64,000 bases of DNA, from NCBI RefSeq assembly GCF_039535785.1, contig NZ_BAAAXV010000008.1, positions 1,039,763 to 1,103,762 of the forward strand. The letters run 5' to 3'. How positions within the stretch are numbered: the first letter of the stretch is position 1; the number at the start of each line of letters is the position of its first letter. This stretch comes from Nonomuraea helvata. GTDB lineage: Bacteria > Actinomycetota > Actinomycetes > Streptosporangiales > Streptosporangiaceae. Positions 16,518-25,700 of the stretch are shown in pieces. Both the position numbers and the translations under genes were made by a program. The notes beneath the pieces are model-generated. The model worked only from the letters and a program-made list of their open reading frames with translations, had not been told where the DNA came from and did not search any database.

Positions 16518-18032
16518 GTGCGCGCTCTCGCACGCAAGGGAAAGTCGGCCATGCGCCGGCTATATCGGGGGTACAACCGGCGCAAGGCGCAGAACGCGCC
16601 CCCGCCGTCCACCGGGCAGGTCCGCATCCTGCTCCTGCACGCCTACGGGATGGGCGGGACGATCAGGACCGTGTTCAACCTGGCCAGCTATCTGGCCAGG
16701 GAGCACGACGTCGAGATCGTGAGCATCTTGAAGGAGGCCGAGGAGCCCTTCTTCCCCATCGACCCGCGGGTGAAGTTCCGCTTCATCGACGACCGGCTCA
16801 ACCCCAGTCCCGACCCGCTGCGCGCGATGCTGTCGAAGATGCCGAGCCGGCTCATCCCCAAGGACGAGACCGCGTACCACCGTTTCAACCTGTGGACCGA
16901 CCTCAAGCTGGCCCGCTACATCCGCTCGCTCGACACCGGCGTGCTGATGGCCACCCGCCCGGGACTCAACCTGGTGATGGCCCAGCTGGCGCAGCCGGGC
17001 GTCATCACGATCGGGCAGGAGCACGTGGCGCTGCGCACCCAGGCCGAGTCGATGCAGGAGCTCATCAAGTGGCGCTACCGCCGCCTCGACGCCCTGGTCA
17101 CGCTCACCAAGGCCGACCTGCGCGACTACCGCCAGACGCTGCCGAAGAAGCCGCGCAAGCTGGCCCGCATCCCCAACGCGGTGCCGCCGATGAACGGTGA
17201 CGTGTCCAAACTGGACGCCAAGGTCGCCGTCGCGGTCGGCAGGATGACCCGCATCAAGGGCTTCCACCGCCTCATCACCGCCTGGGAGACGGTCGCCGCC
17301 GCCCACCCCGACTGGAAGCTGCGCATCTACGGCGCCGGGCCCCAGGAGGAGAACCTCGCCCAGCAGATCAGGGAGGCGGGGTTGGAGGACAAGGTCGAGC
17401 TGCCCGGGCCCACCTCCGACGTGGGGGCGGAGCTGGAGAAGGCGTCGATCTTCGTGCTGAGCTCCCGGCACGAGGGCTTCCCGATGACGATCCTGGAGGC
17501 CATGGGCAAGGGGCTGGCGATCGTCAGCTTCAACAGCCCGCACGGGCCCAAGGAGATGATCACGCACGAGGTCGACGGGCTGCTGGTCAAGCCGCGTACC
17601 AATGCCAACCTGGCGGAGTCGATCATCCGGGTGATCGAGGACGAGCAGCTGCGGCGCAGCCTGGCGGCGGGGGCGCTGGAGACGGCGCGTACGTACGACG
17701 TGGATGCGGTCGGGGAGCAGTGGGACGCGCTGCTGGCGGAGCTGCTGGCCCGGCGCGACGGCACGTACGTCCGCCCGGAGCGCCCGGCCACCGAGCCGTC
17801 GCCTGACGGCGCTGCTTCCGCCGGACCGGACGGTGGCGCCGCCCGCGCGCCGGGACAGGATGGCGCCGCCACCTCCTCACCGGGACAGGACGGCGCCGCC
17901 ATTTCCGGGCCGGGACAGGACGGCGCCGCCGCCTCCGCGCCGGGATCGGGTGAGGCCGCGGTGGCCGTGCCGGGACGGAGTGGGCAGCCGGGCCCGGCTC
18001 GTCCGTCCGACGCCCCGTCCCCGTCCCCGTGA
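16518..18032 (+). CDS. Glycosyltransferase family 4 with repetitive C-terminal tail
   Basis: Residues 35-410 form a GT-B glycosyltransferase: an N-terminal LLLHAYGMGGTIRTVF, the VGRMTRIKGFHRLI start of domain 2, YGAGPQEENL, and the donor-site segment SSRHEGFPMTILEAMGKG with the EX7E glutamates. It transfers a nucleotide-sugar-derived residue, acceptor unknown; many actinomycete relatives act on teichoic acid or glycan precursors. The last 80 residues are low-complexity Pro/Gly/Ala with decapeptide repeats (PGQDGAAxxx). GTG start at 16518 has AAAGGGGA upstream; an ATG at 16551 is an alternative. Confidence 0.85.
   Translation: MRALARKGKSAMRRLYRGYNRRKAQNAPPPSTGQVRILLLHAYGMGGTIRTVFNLASYLAREHDVEIVSILKEAEEPFFPIDPRVKFRFIDDRLNPSPDPLRAMLSKMPSRLIPKDETAYHRFNLWTDLKLARYIRSLDTGVLMATRPGLNLVMAQLAQPGVITIGQEHVALRTQAESMQELIKWRYRRLDALVTLTKADLRDYRQTLPKKPRKLARIPNAVPPMNGDVSKLDAKVAVAVGRMTRIKGFHRLITAWETVAAAHPDWKLRIYGAGPQEENLAQQIREAGLEDKVELPGPTSDVGAELEKASIFVLSSRHEGFPMTILEAMGKGLAIVSFNSPHGPKEMITHEVDGLLVKPRTNANLAESIIRVIEDEQLRRSLAAGALETARTYDVDAVGEQWDALLAELLARRDGTYVRPERPATEPSPDGAASAGPDGGAARAPGQDGAATSSPGQDGAAISGPGQDGAAASAPGSGEAAVAVPGRSGQPGPARPSDAPSPSP
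17820..17969 (+). repeat. 30-bp tandem repeats coding for decapeptides
   Basis: About five consecutive 30-bp units lie inside the glycosyltransferase gene. The three central ones (17850-17879, 17880-17909, 17910-17939) share the core CCGGGACAGGAYGGCGCCGC and encode PGQDGAA plus three variable residues. The flanking units are more diverged. Whole-codon length means copy-number changes keep the frame. Confidence 0.75.
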
Positions 18033-18117
18033 CCTGCACCGGCGCCTCAGCAGCCGAGAAATGATCAGCGCGCCGGGACGCGATGACAGGCGCGCCTGAA
18101 GGTCAGGATCGGCGGGC

Positions 18118-19077
18118 TCAGACGCCGGACCCCGTCAGCTCCACCGGCTCGGCGATGACATCGACGAGGGCGCCGTTCCGGTAGACGGTGATCGGCAGTG
18201 GCCGGCCGATCGCGTCGGCGAACATCAGCCGCTGCAGGCTCTGCGCGTCGCCCACCGGGCTGCGGCCCGCGCTCAACACCAGGTCGCCGGCGCGCAGCCC
18301 GGCCTGGTGAGCGGGCGAGCCCGGCACCACCTCCATCACGCGCAGCGCCCCCGCCTGCCCGGTCCGCCGCCGCAAGGGCTCGGGCAGCGGCGCGGGGGAG
18401 GTGACCAGCCCGAGGAACGCCCGCCTCACCCGCCCGTCCCTGATCAGGGCGGCGATGATGGAACGGGTGGTGGCGTTCATCGGCACGGCGAGCCCCACGC
18501 CCACCCCGGCCACCGCCGTGTTGATCCCGACCACCCGTGCCCGGGAGTCGGCCAGCGCGCCGCCGGAGTTGCCCGGGTTGAGCGCGGCGTCGGTCTGGAT
18601 CACATCCTCGATGAGCCGTACGGCCGATCCGCTGCGCGCGGGCAGCGACCGCCCCAGCCCCGACACCACTCCGGCCGTCACCGACCCGGCCAGCCCGAGC
18701 GGATTGCCCACGGCCACCACGAGCTGTCCCACGACCAGCTTGTCACTGTCGCCCAGCGTGGCGGGCTCGGGCGTGGCCGCCTGCACCCTGATCACCGCCA
18801 GGTCCGACAGCGGATCCCGCCCGACCACGGTGAAATCACCCGAACTCCCGTCGGCGAACGCGACGGTGCCGGCCCGGGAGGACCCGACCACGTGCGCGTT
18901 GGTCAGCAGGAAGCTCGGCGAGCCGTGGGGGTACTCCTTCGCCGGGGAGAAGTCGCTTGCCGAGATGACGACCGCCGAACCGCTGCCCTGGTTGGTCCGG
19001 ACGCTGGCGACCTTCGGCAGCAGCTCCGCGGCAACGGTGGACACGATCTGGGAGTACGAGTCGAGGGGCTCAGCCAT
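18118..19077 (-). CDS. HtrA/DegP-like serine protease with PDZ domain
   Basis: The 319-aa protein has the trypsin-like triad of HtrA proteins: His in LLTNAHVVG, Asp in DPLSDLAVIR and Ser in NPGNSGGAL. A single PDZ domain follows (about residues 215-300; VMEVVPGSPAHQAGLRAGDLVL). There is no signal peptide or membrane helix, so it appears cytoplasmic, unlike most HtrA proteases. It is expected to degrade misfolded proteins. The gene converges on the glycosyltransferase. Confidence 0.9.
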   Translation of the reverse strand: MAEPLDSYSQIVSTVAAELLPKVASVRTNQGSGSAVVISASDFSPAKEYPHGSPSFLLTNAHVVGSSRAGTVAFADGSSGDFTVVGRDPLSDLAVIRVQAATPEPATLGDSDKLVVGQLVVAVGNPLGLAGSVTAGVVSGLGRSLPARSGSAVRLIEDVIQTDAALNPGNSGGALADSRARVVGINTAVAGVGVGLAVPMNATTRSIIAALIRDGRVRRAFLGLVTSPAPLPEPLRRRTGQAGALRVMEVVPGSPAHQAGLRAGDLVLSAGRSPVGDAQSLQRLMFADAIGRPLPITVYRNGALVDVIAEPVELTGSGV

Positions 19078-19255
19078 GGACGGCTCCCGAACGAGAAGGG
19101 GATTACGTGATTACACCGTAACCCTCGCCCGGCCGATTCACACTGGCTTGCCGGGAGCTCGTCGATGGGCTGGTCGAGCACGTACAGGCCTCGTGATCCA
19201 GCGCCCGAGAGCAACCTCGCCGCCATCCGGTCGAGGGCAGGTGTGCGGGAGAGCG

Positions 19256-20287
19256 TCAGAGCAGGCGTAGTTGCTCCGGCCGGGCCCCGACGGATGTGGG
19301 GCGGGGTGGGAGGCGGCGGGCCATGGCGGGGGTGGCGCGGCCGACGCCGTGGCGTTCGGCCAGCTCCTTGACGAGGCCGGTCACGCGCTCCTGGTACGAC
19401 TTGGGGGCGTACGCGCCCCGCCCGTACAGCTCCAGATAGCGGGGCACCAGGCGCTGATGCTCGTGCGACAGCCACCTCAGCCACCACTCCCGCGCCCCCG
19501 GCCGCAGGTGGAGCACGATGGGGGCGATGTGGGTGGCGCCGGAGGCGGCGATCTCCTTGACGGTGGCCTCCAGCTGGGCGGGGGAGTCGGTGAGATACGG
19601 GAGGATCGGGGCCATCAGGACACCGCAGGCGATTCCGTTGTCGTTGAGCGTCGCGCATGTCTCGAGCCGTCTGCTCGGGTGGGGAGTGCCCGGCTCCACC
19701 GCGCGCCAGATCGCCGGGTCGACGAAGCCGGCGGACACGCTGGTGCTCACCTCGGTGACGTCGGCCGCCTCCGTCAGCAGGTCGAGGTCCCGGAGGATCA
19801 GCGTGCCCTTGGTCAGGATCGAGAACGGGTTGCGGGCGTCGCGCAACGCGGACAGGATGCCGCGCATCAGCCTGTAGCGGCCCTCCGCGCGCTGGTAGCA
19901 GTCGACGTTCGTGCCCATGGCGACGTGGTGGCCGCCCCAGCGGGGCGAGGCCAGCTCCTTGCGGGCCAGCTCGGCGGCGTTGACCTTGACGACGATTTTC
20001 GAGTCGAAGTCCGCACCGGCATCAAAATCTAGATACTCGTGCGTCTTTCGGGCAAAACAGTAAATGCAGCGATGAGTGCACCCACGATAGGGGTTGATCG
20101 TGTATTCGAACGGGACCCGGCTCGCCCCCGGGACCCGGTTGATGAGGGATCTGGCCTGGATCTCGTAGAAGGTCATCCCCTTGAACTCGGGCGTGTCGAA
20201 GGTGCGGGTGACCGCGCCGCGAGCGAACAGCGGCACGGCCGGTTCGTCCCGGCCGGCCCCGGCCAGGCGCAGGTTGTCCCAGCGCAT
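19256..20287 (-). CDS. Radical SAM protein, Rv2578c family
   Basis: The 343-aa protein carries the radical SAM cluster motif CTHRCIYC (CxxxCxxC) in YRGCTHRCIYCFARKTHEYLD, and the family-specific start MRWDNLRL and HLRPGAREWW. It is related to spore photoproduct lyase-like enzymes. The substrate of the Rv2578c group is unknown. The frame is open 54 bp further upstream, but the conserved family start is at the ATG complementary to 20285-20287. Confidence 0.9.
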   Translation of the reverse strand: MRWDNLRLAGAGRDEPAVPLFARGAVTRTFDTPEFKGMTFYEIQARSLINRVPGASRVPFEYTINPYRGCTHRCIYCFARKTHEYLDFDAGADFDSKIVVKVNAAELARKELASPRWGGHHVAMGTNVDCYQRAEGRYRLMRGILSALRDARNPFSILTKGTLILRDLDLLTEAADVTEVSTSVSAGFVDPAIWRAVEPGTPHPSRRLETCATLNDNGIACGVLMAPILPYLTDSPAQLEATVKEIAASGATHIAPIVLHLRPGAREWWLRWLSHEHQRLVPRYLELYGRGAYAPKSYQERVTGLVKELAERHGVGRATPAMARRLPPRPTSVGARPEQLRLL

Positions 20288-20421
20288 GGCATGATTAGAA
20301 CAAAGGTTCGAGCTTGATCGCAAACCGAAAAGAGGTTGCAATTACCTGGTCAGCTGGGGGCTAATGATCTTCAGGGTTGGGCAGAAAGACGTCGCAGAGC
20401 TTGCGTTCGGGAGGTGCACCT

Positions 20422-20709
20422 ATGGCCTGGTCGCAGGACGAGGAGCGGATGCTCGCCCAGATCGAGCAGCACCTCGTCGACGACGATCCGCGACTCGTCG
20501 CACGGCTGGAGTCGTTCAACGAGCGAGTGCGCCGTAGCGAGGAGAAGGCCAAGGCCAAGGAGCAGCGAGTCCGCCGGCCCCGGCCGCGCCGCTCGACGGT
20601 CATCATCCTGATCAGCTGGCTCCTCATCGCCACGCTGATCGCCACGCTTCTGATCATGGTTCTCCGCCACGAGGCCGCCGCCGCCCTGGCCCTGGCCGCC
20701 GCCTTCTGA
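20422..20709 (+). CDS. DUF3040 membrane protein
   Basis: The 95-aa protein begins with the DUF3040 signature (SQDEERMLAQIEQHL then DDPRLVARL), continues with a charged Lys/Arg-rich linker and ends with one strong membrane helix (about residues 58-80). DUF3040 proteins are small actinobacterial membrane proteins of unknown function. Start ATG at 20422 has GGGAGG 7 nt upstream. Confidence 0.88.
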   Translation: MAWSQDEERMLAQIEQHLVDDDPRLVARLESFNERVRRSEEKAKAKEQRVRRPRPRRSTVIILISWLLIATLIATLLIMVLRHEAAAALALAAAF

Positions 20710-21151
20710 CCACCCCCGTCTCAGCCCGGCCCATCCCTACCTGGCCGGCACCCCCGCCCACCCCCGGCCCGCCTTGACCTGTCCGGGCCCGTCTTCACGC
20801 AGTGGTTCGTTCTGAGCGGCATGGGCCGTCACCTGGCGCTGGACGGTGTTTCGGTCGGCCCGCCACAGCCCGCCTGACGTTTCGAGGCCGCTGACGCTTT
20901 GAGACCACTGAGGCTCCGAGAGTCATGGCGCGCTCTGGGGCTGTGGTGCTCTGGGGTGTGGCGCGTTCTGGGGGTGTGGTGCTCCAGGGGTGTGGTGGCG
21001 TGGCGCGCTCCGGGGGTTGGGGCGCCCGTCAGCGGGTGTGATCGGGCCGGTTGCGTTCTGCGGCGGACGGTGAGGTCGGCGCGTCTCCTGACATTGCGCG
21101 GGGCTGTGTCGTCGTACCGGTGAACCGAAACGCCAAGGAAGTGAACCGGTC
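20710..21151. other. 442-bp intergenic stretch without a convincing gene
   Basis: No gene is supported. The first part is C-rich and has no coding bias; the second part holds G/T-rich degenerate direct repeats (20926-21016). The promoter of the truncated wrbA gene should lie at the right end, where AAGGAAG precedes the ATG at 21152. Confidence 0.5.
20926..21016 (+). repeat. Degenerate ~34-bp G/T-rich direct repeats
   Basis: Two units and a half share the pattern TGGCGCGYTCTGGGG ... GTGGTGCTC: 20926-20958, 20959-20992 and a partial unit at 21001-21016. They are non-coding and lie alone in the intergenic gap. The strong G bias on one strand could allow quadruplex-like structures, but this is only an inference. 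Confidence 0.6.
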
Positions 21152-21493
21152 ATGGAACCCGTGAACGTCGCAGTCATCTACTACAGCGCCACCGGCACGG
21201 TGCACGCTCTGGCCCAAGCCGTCGCCGAGGGCGCGGAGAAGGCCGGAGCGCACGTGCGGCTGCGCAAGGTCGCCGAAACGGCCCCACCCGCGGCGATCAG
21301 CGCCAATCCGGCCTGGGGGCAACACCTGCAGCGCACCGCCGACGTCGCCGAGGCCGGCCATGACGATCTGGCCTGGGCCGACGCGGTGCTGTTCGGCACC
21401 CCCTCCCGCTTCGGCAACCCGGCGAGCCAGCTCAGGCAGTTCATCGACACCGTCACGTTACCAATAGTTTGCACCCTGGAATGGAACGTTTGA
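21152..21493 (+). pseudogene. Truncated WrbA-type NAD(P)H:quinone oxidoreductase
   Basis: The first 103 residues match the N-terminal half of WrbA flavodoxin-like quinone reductases: NVAVIYYSATGTVHALA (FMN phosphate loop), then WADAVLFGTPSRFGNPASQLRQFIDT. The homology stops there, and ten unrelated residues lead to a stop. The full enzyme is about 200 aa, so the second FMN-binding half is gone. The sequence after about 21455 is AT-richer, marking a deletion or insertion junction. No IS end was recognised. Confidence 0.75.
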
Positions 21494-21513
21494 GCGAGGC
21501 GCGCGGCCTCGGC

Positions 21514-22002
21514 TCATGAGGCCGCGGTGTCCTGGCCCTCGCTGCGCACCGTCGGCTCATGCCGAACCGGGAAATTCACGGAACTGGCGATGAAGCACGC
21601 GTGATGGGCGTCTTCGTGCAGCTTGACCGCGGTGTCCACCATGTCGGGCGATGCCACGGTGACCACCGGGCGCAGCACCGCCTCGGTGAAGTGCCCGCCG
21701 TCGGCCGTCTCGGCCATGGTGCCGACCGCGTTGTCGACGTACTCGGTGACGACGACGCCCGCGACCGCGCACTTGTGCAGATACGAGAGCATGTGGCACT
21801 CCGAGAGCGCGCCGACCAGCAACTGCTCCGGGTTCCAGCGCGAGGGGTCGCCGCGGAAGGCGGGGTCGGAGCTGGCCGCGATGGGGAGTGGGCCCTCGGC
21901 GGTCAGCTCGTGCTCGCGGCCGTAGTCGCGGTAGCCGCTGGTGCCGGTGCCCTTGTTGCCGGTCCAGGTCACGACGACCGGATAGGTGTGCTGGCGGGTC
22001 AT
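21514..22002 (-). CDS. OsmC-family protein (peroxiredoxin-like)
   Basis: The 162-aa protein has the two redox cysteines of the OsmC/Ohr fold: C69 in GALSECHMLSYL and C136 in AHHACFIASSVNFPV. NPEQLLVGALSECHM places it in the OsmC-like rather than Ohr group. Such dimers reduce organic hydroperoxides. The start codon overlaps the stop of the upstream GntR gene by 4 bp (ATGA), so both are one operon and the regulator probably controls the peroxidase. Confidence 0.9.
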   Translation of the reverse strand: MTRQHTYPVVVTWTGNKGTGTSGYRDYGREHELTAEGPLPIAASSDPAFRGDPSRWNPEQLLVGALSECHMLSYLHKCAVAGVVVTEYVDNAVGTMAETADGGHFTEAVLRPVVTVASPDMVDTAVKLHEDAHHACFIASSVNFPVRHEPTVRSEGQDTAAS

Positions 22003-22640
22003 GCTCGCTCCTCCTGGCTGGTGGTGGTACGGGTGTCGAGTACGTGGGCGCGGGCCACCCGGGCGGCTTCGTCGGCCAGGCCGAGGACGATCGCGGCCAC
22101 GAGCTCCTCGTGCTGCCCCGAGACGTGCGCGGGCCGTGACGGCGGTGCGAGTGACCGCAAGGTGGACACGTGGATCTGGTCCCAGATCCGCTCCAGGGCG
22201 TGCAGCGCCATCGAGTTGGCCGCCAGCTCCGCGATCAGCCGGTGGAACCGGCGGTTGAGCAGCACGGCCTCGGCGAACCGCCCCTCGGCGGTGGCGGTGG
22301 CCGTCTCGGTCGTGATGTCACGGAGCGCGGCGAGGTCGGCGGGGGCGATGCGGCCCTCGCGCTGGCGGGTCGCGGCCAGCTCGGCGGTGAGCGCCTCCAG
22401 CGCCGCCCGTACCTGGTAGGCCTCCTCCAGGTCGCCGCGCTCCAGCGACACGACCACCACGCCACGCCCGGCCGGCCGCACGAGCCCGTCGGCGGCGAGC
22501 GCCCGCAGCGCCTCCCGGACGGGGGTCCGGCTCATCTCCAGAGCGGCGGCGACCTCCATCTCCGTCAGCCGCGCTCCCGGCGGGTAAGTGCCGTCGAGGA
22601 TCAACTCCCGCAGCCGGCTCCGCGCCACATCGGTCTGCAT
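21999..22640 (-). CDS. GntR-family regulator, FadR/FCD type
   Basis: The 213-aa protein has a GntR winged helix (LRELILDGTYPPGARLTEMEVAAALEMSRTPVREALRALAADGLV, residues 9-55) and an all-helical FCD ligand domain with the metal-binding pattern (RFHRLIAELAAN, HEELVAAI, ARAH). The start at 22640 follows family length; the frame is open further but the added sequence covers the operator. A perfect palindrome 20 bp upstream is the likely autoregulatory site. Confidence 0.9.
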   Translation of the reverse strand: MQTDVARSRLRELILDGTYPPGARLTEMEVAAALEMSRTPVREALRALAADGLVRPAGRGVVVVSLERGDLEEAYQVRAALEALTAELAATRQREGRIAPADLAALRDITTETATATAEGRFAEAVLLNRRFHRLIAELAANSMALHALERIWDQIHVSTLRSLAPPSRPAHVSGQHEELVAAIVLGLADEAARVARAHVLDTRTTTSQEERA

Positions 22641-22660
22641 GCCGCCAAGCGTAGCCGTTG

Positions 22661-22693
22661 GTATCCATTGCATGCAATGGATGCAATGGATAC
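22661..22693. promoter_or_regulatory. Palindromic operator in the GntR / BTAD-regulator divergent region
   Basis: A perfect 20-bp palindrome ATCCATTGCATGCAATGGAT spans 22663-22682. A further half-site, TGCAATGGATAC, follows directly, so GTATCCATTGCAT (22661-22673) also pairs with ATGCAATGGATAC (22681-22693) around a 7-bp centre. Dyads of this kind upstream of FadR-type GntR genes are normally their own operators. It could also affect the divergent regulator starting at 22783. Confidence 0.7.
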
Positions 22694-22782
22694 CGAAGGA
22701 GGGAAGCGGCCGTGTCGTGGTGAATCCCATCAGCCGCTCCCTTGTCGTAAGATCAGGCGACTTCGTGAGGGTGGGTAGGGCT

Positions 22783-25700
22783 GTGGACATCCGAGTGCTG
22801 GGCCCGCTGGAGATCGTCGGAGACGACGGGCGGTCGTGTCAGATCGGGTCACTGAAGCTGCGGGCGCTGGTGAGCATGCTGGTGCTGGCGGAGGGCCGGC
22901 CGGTGGCCCCGGCCACGCTGATCGACCGGCTGTGGGGCGAGGAGCCGCCGGCCGAGGCACAGGCCTCGCTGCACTCGTACGTGTCCAACCTGCGCCGCGT
23001 GCTGGAGCCGGGACGCCCGGCCAGGGGGCAGAGCCGGTTGCTGACGTTCGGGCCGGTGGGCTACACGCTGGCGATCGATCAGGAGCAGGTGGACACGACG
23101 CGTTTCCTGCGCCTGGTCGGGCAGGCCGAGGAGGCGGCCGGGCCGGCCGAGGTGGAGCGGCTGGCGGGTGAGGCGCTGGCGCTGTGGCGCGGGGAGCCGT
23201 ACCAGGACCTGGACGATCAGGCGTACGTGGCCGCCGTCAAGGCGCGGCTCACCGAGGCGCGGGAGCGGGCCCGCGAGCTGCGGGTGAGCGCGGTCATCCA
23301 GCAGGACCGCCACCGCGAGTTGCTGGGCGAGCTGGAGGCCCTGACGTACGAGCACCCGCTGCGTGAACGGCTGTGGGCGCTGCGGGCGCTGGCGCTCTAC
23401 CGGTGCGGCCGCCAGGGCGAGGCACTGGAGACGCTCCGCACGGCGCGCCGGATCCTGGCCGAGGAGCTCGGCATCGACCCGGGCGAGGAGCTGCGCGAGC
23501 TGGAACGTGACATCCTCGGCCAATCACCCGCGCTGCTGCCGCACCGGCCGCCGCTTGAGCCGCAGGTGGCCGAGGCGCAGATCGCCGAGCGGGGCATCAC
23601 GGGCCGGCAGGAGGAGCTGGCCGCGCTGGACGGGCTGCTGAAAGCGGCGGCGGCGGGCCGGCCGGGGTTCTCGCTGATCACGGGGGAGCCGGGGATCGGC
23701 AAGACCCGGCTGGCCGAGGAGCTGGTGAGCCGGGCCCATGCCCGGGGTTTCACGGTCGCGGTGGGGCGGTGCGCGGCGACGGAGGGTGCGCCGGCGTTCT
23801 GGCCGTGGGTGACGGTGTTGGAGCGGCTGGCCGACACGCTGCCGCCCCTGCCCGCCGACGTGCGCGCGAACCTGCCCGGAGTCGGCTCCGCGACCGGGAC
23901 CGACCCCGAGGGCGCGAGGTTCCGGACCTATGAGGCGGCGGCGCGGGCGCTGACCGCGGGCAGGCAGCCGGTGCTGGTGGTGCTGGACGACCTGCACTGG
24001 GCCGACCGGTCCTCGCTGCGGCTGCTGAGTTACCTGGCCGAGTACGTGCTGGACGGCAGGCTGGCCGTGGTGGGCACGGCACGCGACTGGCCGCAGCCGG
24101 AGGGCGCGCTGGCCGAGGCGTTCGAGGCGCTGTCGCGCCGGCAGGCGGTGCGGCTGCCGCTGCCCGGCCTGTCGGCGTCCGATCTGGCCGAGCTGGCTCC
24201 GGCGGGCACGGACGTGCACGCGCTCAGGGACCGCACGAACGGCAACCCGTTCTTCGTCACGGAGCTGATGCGGTACCTGGAGGCCGGATCGCCGGGCCGC
24301 GGCACGCTGCCGCTGGGCGTCCGGGACGTCGTGCTCGGCCGGGTGAACCGGCTGCCCGAGCCGTCCGCCGAGTTGTTACGGGTGGCGGCCGTGGCCGGGC
24401 GGGAGTTCGACGTGGCGATCGTGGCCGAGGCCGCCGGGCTCGATCTGGAGGCGGCGCTGGACCGGCTGGAGCCGGCCATGACGGCCGACCTGGTCGCGGA
24501 GGGGCGGCCCGGCCGGTTCCTGTTCGTGCACGCGCTGGTGCAGGAGGCGCTCACCGAGGTGGTGCCGGTGCTGCGGCGGGCCCGGCTGCACGCCGCCGTG
24601 GCCGTCGCGATCGAGTCGCGTACCGGCGGCTCGGCCTCCGACCGGCTGGCCGCCGCCGCCCACCACTGGTTCGAGGCGATTCCCGCTGGCCACACCGCGC
24701 GTGCCTGGCGGGCGGCGTGGCGGGCGGCCGAGGAGGCCAAGCGGCTGCGCGCGTACGACGCGGCCCTCGAGCTGCTGGAGCGGGCTGAGCGGGTGGCCGG
24801 GGACGACCTGGAGCTGGGCGAGGCCGAGCGGATGGACCTGCTGTTCGCGCTGGCCGAGGCCAGGTTCGGGGCGGGCGACTCGATGGGGCAGGAGGCCGAG
24901 CTGACGCGGATTCGCCGCCTGGCCAGGCAGGCGGGCGACCGGCGGCGCTGGATCGAGGCCGCGACCGGGTACGGCGGCCGCATCCTGCAACCCTGGAAGA
25001 TCTACGGCGGCTACGACGCCGACCTGCTGGTGGACCTGATGGAGCTGGCCGCCGACGAGGGGCTGGAGCCGTCCGCCCGGGCTCGGGTGCTGGCCTGTCT
25101 GGCTCTTCAGTCGTACTACCAGCCGGGGCGGGAGCCGGCGGAGCGGGACCGGTGGAGTGCCGAGGCGGCGCGGCTGGCCCGCCAGGAGAACGACGCGACG
25201 CTGCTCGGCCGGGTGCTGTTCGCCCGCTACTACGCGTTGCTCGACCCGGACTCGGTGCACCAGCGGCTGGAGGCGGGCGAGGAGATGGCCCGCGCCGGCT
25301 TGGAGGCGGGCGACGACGAACTGCGCACGATCGGGCTCACCTGCCAGGGCGGCTCGCTGCTGGAGCTGTGCCGGGTGCGGGAGGCCCTGGACGTGCTGGC
25401 CGAGGCGGAGCGGCTGATCGGCCGCACGCACATGCCGTACCTGGGCATCATGCTGAACTGGCTGCGGCTCGGCGTCCTCGCGGGCCGCGGTGACCTGGAG
25501 GCGGCCGAGTCGCTGCTCGCGGCCACCGTCGCCGAGCACCGGACCACCTCGATGTGGGGGCTGGAGTCGAGCATGGCGGGCGCCACGTACCAGGTCGCGC
25601 TCATGCGCCTGCGCCACGGGGCGGGGGACGCGATGCGGCCGCCGCAGGACATCTCGCACGACCAGCTCGCCCAGTTCAACCGGGACGGATACGCCCACTA

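Noticed and set aside
18087..18098. 12-bp palindrome CAGGCGCGCCTG between convergent genes
   Set aside because: Too short a stem without a loop to call a terminator, and such GC palindromes are frequent by chance.
18903..19255. Minus-strand reading frame upstream of the HtrA-like gene (GAGSRGLYVLDQPIDEL)
   Set aside because: It runs into HtrA in the wrong frame, has no good start and ends in Arg/Ser-rich shadow sequence.
20899..21123. Short plus-strand frame over the G/T-rich repeats
   Set aside because: Its Trp/Gly/Val-rich product only mirrors the direct repeats and lacks a ribosome-binding site.
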